A DNA stretch of 64,000 nucleotides, taken from assembly GCA_016490735.1 (NCBI GenBank), contig JAEMWC010000009.1, positions 1,966,001-2,030,000 on the forward strand, written 5' to 3'. This stretch comes from Pachyseris speciosa (taxonomy: Eukaryota > Cnidaria > Anthozoa > Scleractinia > Pachyseridae). Positions 10,851 through 21,199 of this stretch are shown here, piece after piece. Made by a program: the position numbers and the translations under genes. The first letter of the stretch is position 1. Every line of letters begins with the position of its first letter. The notes below the pieces were generated by a model. The model had not been told where the DNA came from, did no database searches, and saw only the letters and a program-made list of their open reading frames with translations.

Positions 10851-11326
10851 GAGGGATCTCTGGTTTTAATAGCTTTTCTCTTAAGCTGGAATATGGCTGG
10901 ATGTTACCACCCTCATTTCTGTTGTACAAACATTAAGCAATTTACAATTCTCTTTCAAGGTCCTGAAATTTGGGATTCTCTCCTTAATTACTTCAATTAC
11001 CTGTTCAGCAAGTTTTATTACCTAAAAGAAAATAAAATGTTAGAATAAATCTTGTTGCATTGTGTTCTCCCAAACAATTATGTGACTTATTCTTCATTCA
11101 CCAGCAACACTAATATATCTCAAGTAGCACAGTTATGACAACTTATGGCAAAACTTCTATTAACTTAATTTGAGTGTATTGCAATCCCAAAGTATACGCA
11201 TGCTTTCACCAGTACCTTCTCTGCCCATTGCCCACATCTTAAATGCAAGACTCTTTCAGTGCATGTAGGCCCGCACTTTCTAACCTGTGGTTACTACTAG
11301 TTGTATAATAAGACTCCAGATCGAGG
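10851..11326. other. Intron 2, middle part
   Basis: Nothing assignable seen. The short open frame at 10848-11048 has no conserved-looking motif. Confidence 0.4.
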
Positions 11327-11400
11327 CAGTATGGTTGAGTGATTAGGGTGCTGGACATATATTATAATCTGGAGGACCTGGGTTATCAAGGCCCTCCCTG
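11318..11400 (+). repeat. tRNA-like SINE fragment
   Basis: Reads like an eroded tRNA head: GCAGTATGGTTGAGTGATTA (A-box-like) and GGACCTGGGTTATCAAGGC (B-box-like, GGTTCRA expected). The D and T arms are recognisable but the internal promoter boxes are mutated. Probably a degraded SINE. Confidence 0.45.
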
Positions 11401-11696
11401 ACCACTAGCCAGATTTGTAATAACGCAGCTTTGGCCACATTTGTACAATTGGCAACTGGCATGGTCTTCATGTACCTCCTGCCAATTTGGATTCTTAATA
11501 TGTTTTCAGTTAAGATATTTATTCCCATGTTTAATAATTGTTTCATTAAGTTGAAAAGCTTGATCATAATTATGAGAGGATAATTAAGATAGTTGAATTA
11601 ACTACTTATTAATCATAATGTATTTTGTACTACATCACATGCACAATGTGTGTAATATTGTGATTGTATGATATTTCTGTTACTCAATTGCAACAG

Positions 11697-12090
11697 GATA
11701 CTGGTGATGGTTTGGACCCCAAATTGTCAGAGCAGTTAACACTTAAGCATTCTCATGATCAGATCATGAGCCCAGAAAATAAAGCTTCTGAACAGTCAGC
11801 CAGAATAGGAAAAGAAACTGCAAACATATCGAAACTTTTGACTAGTTTCCACGTTGCTAGCCATGGGTCGAGTATCTTGACAAGAGCATCAGCTGAAGGC
11901 TTGGCAGTTTTGGAAAAGAGTGATAAGTCTCGGCAACAATCACCAGTGATGCAATTTTACGTACCAGTAACTGCTCAGCATGGTGTAATGTCACCAGTTT
12001 TATGTCCAAACGTATCAGCAACTCTTGACCCAAAGAATGGAAAAGATGTAGCAGTAGCACTTGCACCATTTTCGCAGTCTGTTCCATTGG
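11697..12090 (+). CDS. Host gene exon 3, Ser/Gln-rich
   Basis: Acceptor CAATTGCAACAG (phase 0, as exon 2 requires) and donor CCATTGG|GTAATG (phase 1). The 394-bp exon is open and low in hydrophobic residues, with stretches such as SEQLTLKHSHDQIMSPENK and a more ordered end SPVMQFYVPVTAQHGVMSP, ending FSQSVPLG. Likely an intrinsically disordered linker. The ending SVPL recurs at the end of exon 6 (SSVPLK), which hints at internal repeats in the gene. Confidence 0.7.
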
Positions 12091-12956
12091 GTAATGTATG
12101 ATGATAATTATTCAAACTTAACTCACAGTTAGGTTGATGGGCTCGGAGCAAGAGGGGTGTCAAATTGACAATTTGGCCTGAAAATGAAAGTTTCTCTCAA
12201 CTTGCTCTTCTTTGGTATACAGACTGGTTATCATGCAGCTTATGATCCTTTCATCCATATTTATTTTGTGGCCCAAAGGCCAGAGGTTGTTGAATCGAAG
12301 TAGCTTATGAATTTTGCCAAAAACTCAAGATACAGACTGAAATAAAAAAGCTAGGATCTAATGAATATTTAATTTCTTTTGCTTGGGTATTATAAAGAAA
12401 TCATTCTTCCATCACTATCCTTTGTATTGTTTGTTTATAAGTTTCAGGCTATATTTCACGTGACTGTTAATTTGCTGAATCTTAAGGCCTTCAAATCACA
12501 AGACAGCTTGCATTTGAATCAGCTGTATGCAAAGTAAATGAAATTTATAGAAATTTAATTGGTTTGTAAGGCAATTTCTACCCTTTTTGAAGCTAAACCC
12601 TCTTTTCATCAACTTCACTAAAAATTGAACATGTTGAAAGCAATTAGACTGCATTCATTATGAAGGCAGAATTAATTACATAAAAACACCTTGGGAAGAG
12701 ATCACTTAGCTAGGGTGACCTGGCTTAACCACCGGTTTCTTTAGTTCTCTACTGCTTTTATACTTTGATGGATCACTACCACTATAAAGGGAACAACTTA
12801 TAATCCCTTTATAGTGGTATCGAATCCACAATCATTGACACAGTACCAAAGGTTTTATAGATCATTATTTTGTTCTGTTTTATATTTTGATATGTAGTCA
12901 ACATAAAGACATTCGAATGTTGTAATAAAATGTTTTTTTCTTGTTTTATGGTGCAG
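12091..12956. other. Intron 3
   Basis: AT-rich intron. One short palindrome at about 12776-12822 (ACCACTATAAAGGG against CCCTTTATAGTGGT). No gene. Confidence 0.5.
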
Positions 12957-13501
12957 TTATGGTTCAAAGCGGTGCACTGCAATCAGGGGCCATACCAAAA
13001 ACCAGAATTTCCACAACATCTGATCAGCGGAGTGTTAGCAAAGCAGCTGATAGGAGCTCAATTACAAGGCAAGCTGGATTGCCATTAGCTGTAAATAATA
13101 TGCTGCAAGTAATACCTTCAGTGCACACCTCTCAGATGAACAAGTTAACTATTTCTGGTGGATCCCCTGTACAGTTGCAGAAAACAGTTTCTGTGGAAAA
13201 AACTGTCAGAGATCAGAGTGCACAGACAACAGAGGGTAGAGACTCTTCTAAGCTTAGTCATCCTGTGACAACAACAGGACAAAACAACAAATGTTTACAA
13301 GTTGAACTGCATAAGGAAGTAGGAACAGGGCTGCAGCATTGTGCTAGGATTGTATCCTCAAACCTGTTGAGTCAGTCTGCTGATGAGCAAGGAGATCCAA
13401 GCTCCTCACACACTGAAGAGGAAGGAGTATGTGGGTATAGTGATTCTGAGAGACATCCTAGCAAGTACCTACCAATGGCCAGGACTGTAACTGATCATGA
13501 G
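12957..13501 (+). CDS. Host gene exon 4, Ser/Thr/Gln-rich, paralogous to exon 7
   Basis: Acceptor TTATGGTGCAG (phase 1, matching exon 3) and donor CATGAG|GTAATC (phase 0); 545 bp fully open. Segments TRISTTSDQRSVSKAADRS, ITRQAGLPLAV and MNKLTIS align with exon 7 (ATISTALDQQSVSKV, ITRPAGFPLV, MNKFDIS), and later QTTEGRDSS with QTAVGRDLS, so the two exons arose by duplication. Composition is that of a disordered region, ending in acidic SADEQGDPSSSHTEEEG. Function unknown. Confidence 0.75.
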
Positions 13502-13663
13502 GTAATCCTGGTTTAAGTAATTATCTGGCTAAGAATTAGGCAGAAAAACAATAGCCCATGGCATTAGCATCACTTATTTTTATGGTGCCTAATTCTTAAT
13601 CAAATTACTGTATATGTAGCCATTCTTATTGGCTTAAGGGTAATGGTAACAAATCCAATCCAA

Positions 13664-13935
13664 CCAATGCATTGGCAAACGTGTCAGCCGACATGTTGGC
13701 CGACATGTCACCAACGTATCAGCAATATGTCGACCAACACACTTCCAACGCGTTGGCTGACACATGACCAACATGTTGGCCAACACTCAACGAACGTGGT
13801 TGTTTAAATAACTTTGAAAATACAGCCGGGTATTTAGAATATTCACTTGTTATCAACGTGTCTTCCAAAACACTTCCAACACGTTGGCCGACACACTAAC
13901 TACGAATTGGCCGACACTCAACGAACGTGGATGTA
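13664..13935. repeat. Palindromic GTTGGCCAAC-type repeat cluster
   Basis: Many interleaved variants of CATGTTGG, CCAACATG, CGTTGGC and GCCGACA occur within 270 bp, and CACTCAACGAACGTGG appears twice (near 13784 and 13914). Each unit is a near-palindrome, so the region can fold in many ways. Probably a MITE-like or simple satellite expansion. Confidence 0.6.
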
Positions 13936-14079
13936 CATGTAATGTATAATTGGCAGTATGCACAAGGTGGCCTCAACTAAAAGCCTGGTGGTTTCTAGAG
14001 GTCACCTTGCCACATATTGTACTTCTTATAAATTGTTAATGTATAAGAAGTAAAGGCAAATAAAAAAATGATGATAATG

Positions 14080-14215
14080 ATACCTGAAACATGAAAAAGG
14101 TACCCCTTTCGGGCAGAGCCTCCCTGTATAGGGAGTACCCCCCTTTCCCCAATCACAAGGACTAATCACTTTATGTTGTGATTCTATCCATGGTTTATGA
14201 GAATACAGGGTGTAC
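14080..14215. mobile_element. MITE of the GGGTAC/CTCCGCCC family, fragment
   Basis: Carries the terminal segment TACCTGAAACATGAAAAAGG and CGGGCAGAGCCTCCC followed by AGGGAGTACCCCCCTT, matching the right end of the copy at 8440-8775, including the flanking ATCACTTTATGTTGTGATTC, which is also shared. Only one end is present. Confidence 0.7.
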
Positions 14216-14553
14216 ATGCATTGTTAAGTTACCAAGAGTATAACCATGACCACTATACCTGGAAATATTACAAAAAATTGCCAGTTTTAACTCTGCCATG
14301 ATTTTAACCCCTAACAGTTTATTATGGGTATCTTAACTTGTATAAGCCTGGGTGGAAAGAAACTGCATGGAATAAAGTTCCTTGTGTAATTAAGTCAAAC
14401 CTAACAATACAAAGAAAAATCAAGCTTTGAACCATAGACCTGCTAGATTCATCCATACCTCTGACAGTACGTCAGGTCAAAAGTTCAACATGTTAACTGT
14501 TGCACCACAACAACTTTAATAATATCCTCTGTGGTGTCACATTTTTTTCTCAG

Positions 14554-14792
14554 AAGGAAAGTGGTGATGCAAAGGGATTCAAAGTGTCAGAACAATTCCA
14601 GTGATCAAATGTCAACCCAAGAAAATGAAGGGCTGGTACAACCCTTAAAAAGGAGAAAACCTGAGAACATTTCACAACCCTCAGAGAAGCAAGCTCAGTT
14701 GTTTACTGTACCTGCTTTTTATGCCAATGGCAATGCAATTGCAAGCCACCTCTTAAATGTCATACCAGGACCAACAACGAGAGGATCACCAG
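14554..14792 (+). CDS. Host gene exon 5 (frame uncertain)
   Basis: A pyrimidine tract and ATTTTTTTCTCAG precede this exon and CACCAG|GTTTGA follows (phase 1, which fits exon 6). Entering in phase 0 from exon 4 gives KESGDAKGFKVSEQFQ and then a stop near 14602, while most of the exon is open in another frame with a nuclear-signal-like PLKRRKPEN and FTVPAFYANGNAIASHLLN. A 1-nt indel (real or assembly) or an unseen intervening exon would reconcile this. The exon is probably real, its frame is not settled. Confidence 0.5.
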
Positions 14793-15650
14793 GTTTGAAT
14801 GTGTACTGAGTAATATATATTAATTAAAAACATGACAAAAAGCAAAATTATCATTTTGAAATCAATAAGCTCAGCTTCATTGTAGTTTAGGCAAGCTACT
14901 TTAATCTAGTTTTTTTGTCTTGGCATTGTCTACATCACCAGCATTGTCCTGAGCAAAGATTCGTTCTTAGTACACAAGATATGATTTAGTGAATTTTGAG
15001 GTTCTTTGGAGGGCGAAAAAATTGGCTTTAGTCGAATTTGTCATATTTCTTTGGTCATTTTTTAATCAAAACACAACAAACTTCAAAATTTTGAAAAAAA
15101 AAAGTTTTTACTTCATAGGGACTTTAATTAATTTTTCTTTTCTGTGGTTTGCTGCAAGAATTTTATTTGATTTTGGAATTTTTTGCAGGCAAACGTATGT
15201 AAGGCAAAGTATAAATCACAGTTTACAAAATGGAAGGGGTAAAAGAAATAAATATCATCATTTCCTTTAATGTGATGGGTTGTTTTTGTGCCATTTGCAA
15301 CATATAAACCAAAAGTTTTATGAGCTTTTTTTCTGAATGTCTTTAGAAAAATTAATGAAAACTGATATATCACTTAACTAACAAGTTATTCAAAAGAATT
15401 TGATAAGTTAATTTTGTCATGATTGTTTAATGTTAAGCTTAATAATAACTTAATTTTGAATAACAAGAAGATTGCAGGAGTTTGCATGTTTGAATTGTGC
15501 TGCTTGGTTCATTCATTGTTCCATGTAGTTGTCTTTTTGCTGCCCAAACTTCAATGGAATGCTCACTGCATTCACTTGATTGAGATTAACTCTGCCCATA
15601 AATTACATTTAGCCATATAAAAAATATCATCAGTGATGCATTACAGTGAC
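14793..15650. other. Intron 5, proximal part
   Basis: Very AT-rich. The overlapping short frames on both strands here are low-complexity and unlike proteins. Nothing assigned. Confidence 0.45.
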
Positions 15651-15735
15651 TGCCGACTGGTTAGCTCAGTTGGACTACCATTGACTACCATGCAGGAGGT
15701 TGCGGAGTTCAAACCCCAGCTGGATGGACCAACAC
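15651..15735 (+). repeat. tRNA-like SINE fragment
   Basis: ACTGGTTAGCTCAGTTGG is a good A box with D arm, followed by an anticodon-like arm and GGAGTTCAAACCCCAGCTGG as B box and T arm. The acceptor stem does not close cleanly (GCCGACTGG against CAGCTGG), so this is read as a SINE head, not a functional tRNA. Confidence 0.55.
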
Positions 15736-16001
15736 TCAGGGTTTTAAAATAATTGAGGAGAAAGTGCTGCCTTTGTAATGACGTCTACAGATGGTTAGAC
15801 TTTCTAGCTTTCTTGGATAAGAATGATAAACTTTAGGTCCTGTCTCACAGTATTTTTTGCTTAATATGTCTCTTTGAGATATAAAAGAACCACTAGGGAC
15901 ATAACAAATCTAAGGCATGCGCAGTGACCACCCCTTAAGTGTCTGTCCTAATTTGATATTCACATTTATTACGGGGGCACTCATTTGTTACTTCCTTCTA
16001 G

Positions 16002-16049
16002 GATTTACTTTGGGACCTGCATCTTTGCCATCATCTGTTCCATTGAAAG
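16002..16049 (+). CDS. Host gene exon 6 (48 bp)
   Basis: CTTCCTTCTAG acceptor and TTGAAAG|GTAATA donor enclose 48 bp, entering and leaving in phase 1 as its neighbours require. It encodes FTLGPASLPSSVPLK. The small size lowers certainty, but both splice signals are strong and the flanking intron sequence is not open in this frame. Confidence 0.6.
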
Positions 16050-16326
16050 GTAATATGTCTGAACAATTGATACTTTTGTATCATTATTATCTAGAATTGT
16101 TTGGACATTCAGACAATTGCAGCGAAATATGTTTTAGTGACTGATCCTTGTTATTAAGCCACCTCCTAGTATAGGAAGGAAGTCTGCTTTATAAAGTATC
16201 AAAACCTCTATCATATTAATGTACACCTCATATGAGTCTCTTAAAATTATACACAGACAGTGTGGTCTTCCCCTTTCGGTGTCATTTTTAATTGTGTCAA
16301 ATGTGAGTCATTTTCTTTGTCTTTAG

Positions 16327-16350
16327 ATGGAGTGCTTGTTCCACAGAGGG
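16327..16350 (+). CDS. Host gene exon 7, 5' piece (exon split by LTR element)
   Basis: After TTTGTCTTTAG (acceptor, phase 1) come 24 bases coding GVLVPQR, and then the 5' LTR begins at 16351. The frame resumes at 32980 directly after the duplicated CAGAGGG. Read without the 16.6 kb insertion the join is in frame. An extra hypothesis: splicing from AGG|GTGTCA at the LTR edge to the CAG created at 32973-32975 would remove the whole element and keep the frame with one added codon. Confidence 0.65.
16344..16350. repeat. Target-site duplication of the LTR element, left copy
   Basis: CAGAGGG abuts the TGTCATGG start of the 5' LTR and is found again at 32973-32979 after the 3' LTR. The LTRs end TTTTACA plus one T, so the duplicated unit could be 5 to 7 bp; 4 to 6 is usual for Ty3/Gypsy elements. 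Confidence 0.75.
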
Positions 16351-16469
16351 TGTCATGGTATGTCTAGCGTGACATTCCATACATGGGCATGCGCACCCCA
16401 CGCATTTTCTTATCCCTTGTTGAGTTGAGCACATGGCGATTAAAGGAGACTTCGAACGAATCTTTATTA
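16351..16469 (+). repeat. 5' LTR, left part
   Basis: Matches 32832-32950 with a handful of differences, mostly transitions (for example TACATGGGCATGCGCAC against TATATGGGCATGTGCGC). Contains ATTAAAGG, a possible polyadenylation signal variant. It is interrupted after CTTTATTA by the foldback element and resumes at 18767. Confidence 0.85.
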
Positions 16470-18766
16470 CTCGGGCTTTGAAGAGCACCCAAGGTTTAAA
16501 ATGCCGTCCGTTCTTCTTTTTATTCTTCTTTGTCGTCGTTGAGTTTCTCCACAAAACTCACTTCCGGCGTTTCTGTGCAAGGCTAAGGCTAAAAATAACA
16601 ACTCACAACATCATATGCCTGTTGTCACGTATCGGAAAACATTGATGCAACTTGTGTCTTTGAAGTCTGAACAACTTATAATTATGTTGAGAGACATGTC
16701 TCTACGAATGTTTGCAAGTTCAACTGCTAGAAGAAAGGTTTTAACATGACCAAACTTAACTCCAGATTGACTGTCGTGTTTCCCCGTGTCCGCTTCATTG
16801 AGATGTACATTAAATTGAATAACTGAAGTACGGGATATCACACACCCCTGAGACTTTGACAGGTAGTTTATTTACTATTTTTCCACAATATCTCAATTTC
16901 TGGACATTAGTTTTTGAATGATAAGCGATTAGTTTTTACTTGCATCACTTGAAACTGACCACAGAAACGTTCCTTTCTTATGTTTCAAATGACCCTTGAT
17001 TGACGTATTTGTAAACAGTTTCACTCTGCTGATTATTTTTCTCCTCACATTTCACAGAGACTCCATTAACCCATTGGCATCCGTGCCGGAAAAAACTGGC
17101 CCCACAAGAGTCCCATGCTTCAAAACATTGCAACTTTCTCAATCGCACGAATATTGCCTTAACTGTCAGTTGTGAGCACGAAATGGAATGTCCTTTAAAT
17201 TTGGATATCAATTAAACGCAAGAAACGTAGCGATTTTTACCAAATGTGGCCTTTTGAGTTTGGACAAGAACGAAACTGACCATTTTAAATATCAAAGACA
17301 AGGGCAAGAATGAAACTGACCATTTTAAATGTCAAAGACAAACGACGAAAATGCCCCTTTTTGCCTTTATCTTTTTTAAAGAAATCATCGTCGAAAAACC
17401 AAACTTCAACCATCATAACAAAATTTAGTCCTTGTTCTAGCTTAGAAATGACTTTTTTGTTCATATTCTTCTCCCGAGCGTAGATTCAGCCTTTTGTTCC
17501 AGTGCATTCGGGCCTTTCCGCCATTTTCAACATCTCGACCGCATTGCACGCTGGGAAATAACAAAAATTTTTGATAGCGCCCGTTCCTTCCCCCAATTCT
17601 TTCACATATAAACTAACTACAGCCACTCCGACCTACCGCCAAAATTCCTGCTTGTGGTCATCTTCAGTGCTCACAAATTCCACACGCTTCATGATGCTCA
17701 TCTAGCCTCCTTCGCAGACGTCTTTGGGCTCTTCACGCGTTCCTCGCCCATGAACGTTTGCTGAACTGAACTGCCACTTCCGTTCGTCGGCGGTTAGCCT
17801 TTGTTTTGAAGAAACCAATAACGAGCTGGGTAAGAATGGAAATCGACACCCGATTCGCGTGCATCGTCTGTGAAAATAATCCAGGGTCGAAATCCTACTT
17901 TCCATAAATTGGAAAACAAAGTATGATTGGCTAACCGCTGCGAACGGAAGTGGTAGTTCAGTTCAGCAGACGCCCGTGGGCAAGGAACGCGTGACGAGCC
18001 CAAAGACGTCTGCGAAGGAGGCTAGATGCTCATTAGGCAGCCACTAAAGATGAAAAATGGCTGTAAACTTAGCAAAAATCACAAGTAAACCGAACTTGGG
18101 CCGTTGTAGCTCCAGGGATGAAAAATAGTTACGTCAGAATGACGTTTTCAGAAATCTTGAGCCTCCAGAGCCTTAGTACAGCATCACTTTTCCATGGTAG
18201 TTAAAATAGAGTCGCAAAATGTTATGGATCTTTTATAGATGGAAAATCACTCCGGAAACGTAAAAATGGCTGGTAGTCAATGGGTTAGCGTTTATGCAAA
18301 AAAATCCTACATTGTTTGAGAAGTGTTTCCTTTCTCAAACAATTATCCATCGAAGCAAAAACAAGTGTGCTTAGTTTTTGGAATCAATACACTATTTATC
18401 GTGTTACATTACGACGTGCCTCTGTGGCCTAGAGGTCATTGTTCCTGACGTAGATAACCCGGTTTGATAACCACTAGTGGCATATATCGCGGGCTTTTCT
18501 ATTTCTGTTTTTCTTCTTCTTTTAGAAATATTTTTTACAAGTGTTATAATTACTGTTCTCAATGGTTGAGCTGCACAGCAATTTTATAATTTCAGAGGGA
18601 TATATGTTGATAGGTTTCTAAAGAAATAGACTCCAACACAAGCTAAGCGCTATGCGTCCGATGCAAGAAAGACAGGCTTGTCTCTATTCTTTTGTTTAGC
18701 ACTAAATTAGGGATACAATACTGTTTTTTGCAAGCCCGAGTTTAGGCTAATTGTAGCCTCTTGTTG
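16470..18766. mobile_element. 2.3 kb foldback DNA element(s) inserted in the 5' LTR
   Basis: The insertion point is defined by comparison with the uninterrupted 3' LTR. The insert starts CTCGGGCTT and carries AAGCCCGAG at 18732-18740, a 9-bp inverted end; the 26 bases 18741-18766 beyond it are absent from the 3' LTR and unexplained. A second element appears nested within it: TTAACCCATTGG near 17069 and CAATGGGTTAGC near 18278 are inverted, and the arms 17700-17805 and 17925-18027 form a strong internal palindrome (GCAGACGTCTTTGGGCTC against its complement). No transposase seen. Confidence 0.7.
18416..18482 (+). repeat. tRNA-like fragment inside the LTR insertion
   Basis: GCCTCTGTGGCCTAGAGGTC followed by ACCCGGTTTGATAACCACTA resembles tRNA A and B boxes with an eroded T arm. 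A SINE head or decayed tRNA copy; not functional. Confidence 0.4.
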
Positions 18767-18787
18767 ATATCTGCGTCCCATTTTACA
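18767..18787 (+). repeat. 5' LTR, right part
   Basis: ATATCTGCGTCCCATTTTAC plus A is identical to the last 21 bases of the 3' LTR (32951-32971 region) and ends right before the primer-binding site. Confidence 0.85.
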
Positions 18788-18790
18788 TTG

Positions 18791-18805
18791 TGGTGTCAGA
18801 AGTGG
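18791..18805 (+). other. Primer-binding site (tRNA-Leu type)
   Basis: TGGTGTCAGAAGTGG lies three bases after the LTR. It is complementary to the 3' end of a eukaryotic tRNA-Leu (acceptor ending CCACTTCTGACA plus CCA), the primer for minus-strand synthesis in several Gypsy lineages. The tRNA identity comes from general knowledge of tRNA-Leu ends and is inferred. Confidence 0.75.
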
Positions 18806-18879
18806 TGGCCTGAGAAGATACTGCATCCTTCAGGCAAAGCATTTCAAGCATTGGGACATACGTTAATTCAAACACAAGC

Positions 18880-19383
18880 TGTAAAGCACATCAATTTCTT
18901 CAAGCATCCACAGACAACATGGCTGATTGATTCAAACCCCCGTCTATGGATTGGACCACGCCAGGGGACATTCACAAACGTTTCAAACTCTTCCAACAGA
19001 AATGCGAACTTATTTTTGCGGGGCTGCTCGACAAAGTTGAAGAGGCGAAAAAGGTGAGATTGCTACTGCTGTGCATTGGCGATAAAGGCCTCGAAATCTA
19101 CAACACAACCACATGAGCCAGCGATGGCGACAACCTCAAGATCGCTCCAGTTATGCCAGCGCTAGAGGGTTACACAAAGCCCGAAAGTAATCAAATCCTT
19201 GCAAGATGCCAACTTCGATGCCTAAAGCAGGGAGATAGACCACTTGAGGAATTCGTAACCGAAGCACGACTATTAAACGAAGATGATGGAAATGATCCCG
19301 CCGCTAAAGAAAATACCCTCAGAGATATGCTGGTATTTGGCGTGGCGTCAGATAAAGTACGAAAAGACGCGATTGCACTTGCA
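18880..19383 (+). pseudogene. Gypsy gag, capsid part (degenerate)
   Basis: Shifting frames read a capsid-like helical protein: a Trp-rich start near 18915-18965, then the frame at 19153-19383 with RCLKQGDRPLEEFVTEARLL and TLRDMLVFGVASDKVRKDAI, a typical Ty3/Gypsy capsid C-terminal helix set. Stops near 19115 (TGA) and a frame change near 19057 break it. In an active element Gag forms the particle and packages RNA. Confidence 0.8.
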
Positions 19384-19709
19384 CAATGTTCTTAGAAGAT
19401 ACGGAGGCTCCAAGATAGAAAACCTTGGTGTTGCCACCTTTAAGGACAAGTCAGCCAATATCAAGTTCAACATCGTGGAAGCCCCAGGAAGCCCATCCAT
19501 GCTGGGATGCCGACAGTGCCAAGACCTGGGAATAATATTATCAAATTTAGATGAAGTTAACACCATTCCCCCAACCAAGACAGAAGCTGAGGCACAACAT
19601 GGTCAGCTATCCAAGTCCACTGTTATGGAAGAGTGCCAAGATTGCTTTGATAAGTTAGGCTGTTTCCCGGGAGAGAAGTATCACATTCAGCTAATTGACC
19701 ATCCTGTTC
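19384..19709 (+). repeat. 326-bp duplicate of the protease region placed inside gag
   Basis: This block matches 20337-20662 (also 326 bp) almost base for base, including GGAGGCTCCAAGATAGAAAA and CCGGGAGAGAAGTATCACAT. It sits between capsid (ends ...ALAQ) and the pre-knuckle segment (starts QVYDLAKVEEST), so it is an insertion into gag of downstream pol sequence from the same element or a sister copy. A few substitutions differ (for example GTTGCCACC against GTTTCCACC). Confidence 0.9.
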
Positions 19710-20180
19710 AAGCAAGTCTATGACCTGGCGAAAGTCGAGGAAAGCACAAAAGCTCAAATGAAGATAATTGCCAAAGGTGAAGAGAAATCCGATCTTCACA
19801 CGGTTCAAAGAAAATCTGCATATTCGACTAAAAACCTTGCCAGTTTCAGTTCAAATCAAAAGGCTGCTTCAGATGCGGAAACACCCACGACAGATCAGCA
19901 AGTTGCCCTTCCAAGAATTCAAAATGGAAACCCTGCGGCAAGACCGGTCATTACGCAAGAGTGTGCATGCAACAATGCCTTCAAAAGGTTCACCAGATCG
20001 TGAGTAGCCCAGAGTACCAGGGCCAAGACATCCACCTAGAGGACGAGTACTCCTTTGGGGATGATTATATGCACATTTATGATGAAGGATCAGAAGAAGA
20101 AGCCAGTGACGCAGAACCCATTACTGTATTTCTTGAAACTCTCACTTCAAGGGCCAGCAAACCCAAGAAATTTCACTAAA
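19710..20180 (+). pseudogene. Gypsy gag, nucleocapsid with degenerate zinc knuckles
   Basis: Begins QVYDLAKVEESTKAQ. In one frame a knuckle-like CFRCGNTHDRSASC and a second CGKTGHYARVC are seen; the second lacks its first cysteine (tryptophan/lysine region before CGK) and the first has irregular spacing, so RNA binding is doubtful. The 20000-20180 part is acidic (YDEGSEEEASDAEPI). Frames change between the two knuckles. Confidence 0.75.
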
Positions 20181-21086
20181 CGCCCTTGCCAGCCACCCAG
20201 ACAAGATCTACGCCAAGGTCAAGATTAATGAACTCCACAACATGCACCTGAAAGTAGATACGGGAGCAGATGCCTGTGTAATCACCACAACAGACCTCCA
20301 GCACTTCCCATTCCCGATTACTATCCTTCCATGCAGCAATGTTCTTAGAGGATACGGAGGCTCCAAGATAGAAAACCTTGGTGTTTCCACCTTTAAGGAC
20401 AAGTCAGCCAATATCAAGTTCAACATCGTGGAAGCCCCAGGAAGCCCATCCATGCTGGGATGCCAACAGTGCCAAGACCTGGGAATAATATTATCAAATT
20501 TAGATGAAGTTAACACCATTCCCCCAACCAAGACAGAAGCTGAGGCACAACATGGTCTGCTATCCAAGTCCACTGTTATGGAAGAGTGCCAAGATTGCTT
20601 CGATAAGTTAGGCTGTTTCCCGGGAGAGAAGTATCACATTCAGCTAATTGACCATCCTGTTCTAGTCATCCACCCACCACGCACCATTCCAGTCCACATA
20701 CTACCCTTGTACAAGGAGGAACTAGACAAAATGATTACAGACGATGTCATCACAGCCATGACGGAACCAACCAACTGGGTAAACTCAATCGTATGTAACA
20801 TCAGAGAAACCCCGAAGGCAAAAAGAAGATTAGACTTTGCCTTGACCCTAAGGACCTCAATAAGAATATACGTCGAGAGCAGTATTACACCCGTACCATC
20901 GATGAGCTCCTACTGCAGCTACATGGAAAGAAGTTCTTCTCCATTGTTGACACAAAGAAAGGTTATCGGCACGTAGCCTTGAACCACGAGTCAAGCCTGC
21001 TGTGCACCTTCAATACCCTCTTTGGACGGTACCGTTTTAAACGATTACCCTTCGGGGTCAAGCTCTCCCAAGACATCTTCCAAGAT
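20181..21086 (+). pseudogene. Gypsy protease and first half of reverse transcriptase
   Basis: The aspartic protease motif VDTGADACVI starts with DTGA at 20257-20268. RT follows from about 20640 with IHPPRTIPVHILPLYKEELD and an EPTNWVNSIV segment, then a frameshift near 20825 after which KKFFSIVDTKKGYRHVAL and FGRYRFKRLPFGVKL (RT motifs A and B region) read in another frame. In RT motif A the catalytic Asp is present (VDTKKGY). It stops at a LINE-tail insertion at about 21087. Confidence 0.85.
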
Positions 21087-21199
21087 AAGATAAGATAATT
21101 TATTTAATGTGAAATACACAGGGAGTGGTTACCCAGTCTCCCGAGCCGGAGGCTCATGTTAAAATTGATTGACAATTAAAAAACTAATGCAAACTTGAT
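21087..21199 (-). mobile_element. 3' tail of a LINE or SINE inserted in RT
   Basis: Breaks RT between its motif B and motif C regions. On the minus strand it ends in ATTAAATAAATTATCTTATC followed by more TCTTA repeats, i.e. a short tandem repeat tail as in CR1-type LINEs. The body holds CCTCCGGCTCGGGAGACTGG. The exact borders are uncertain by about 10 bases because RT residues at the joint are not determinable. Confidence 0.6.
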
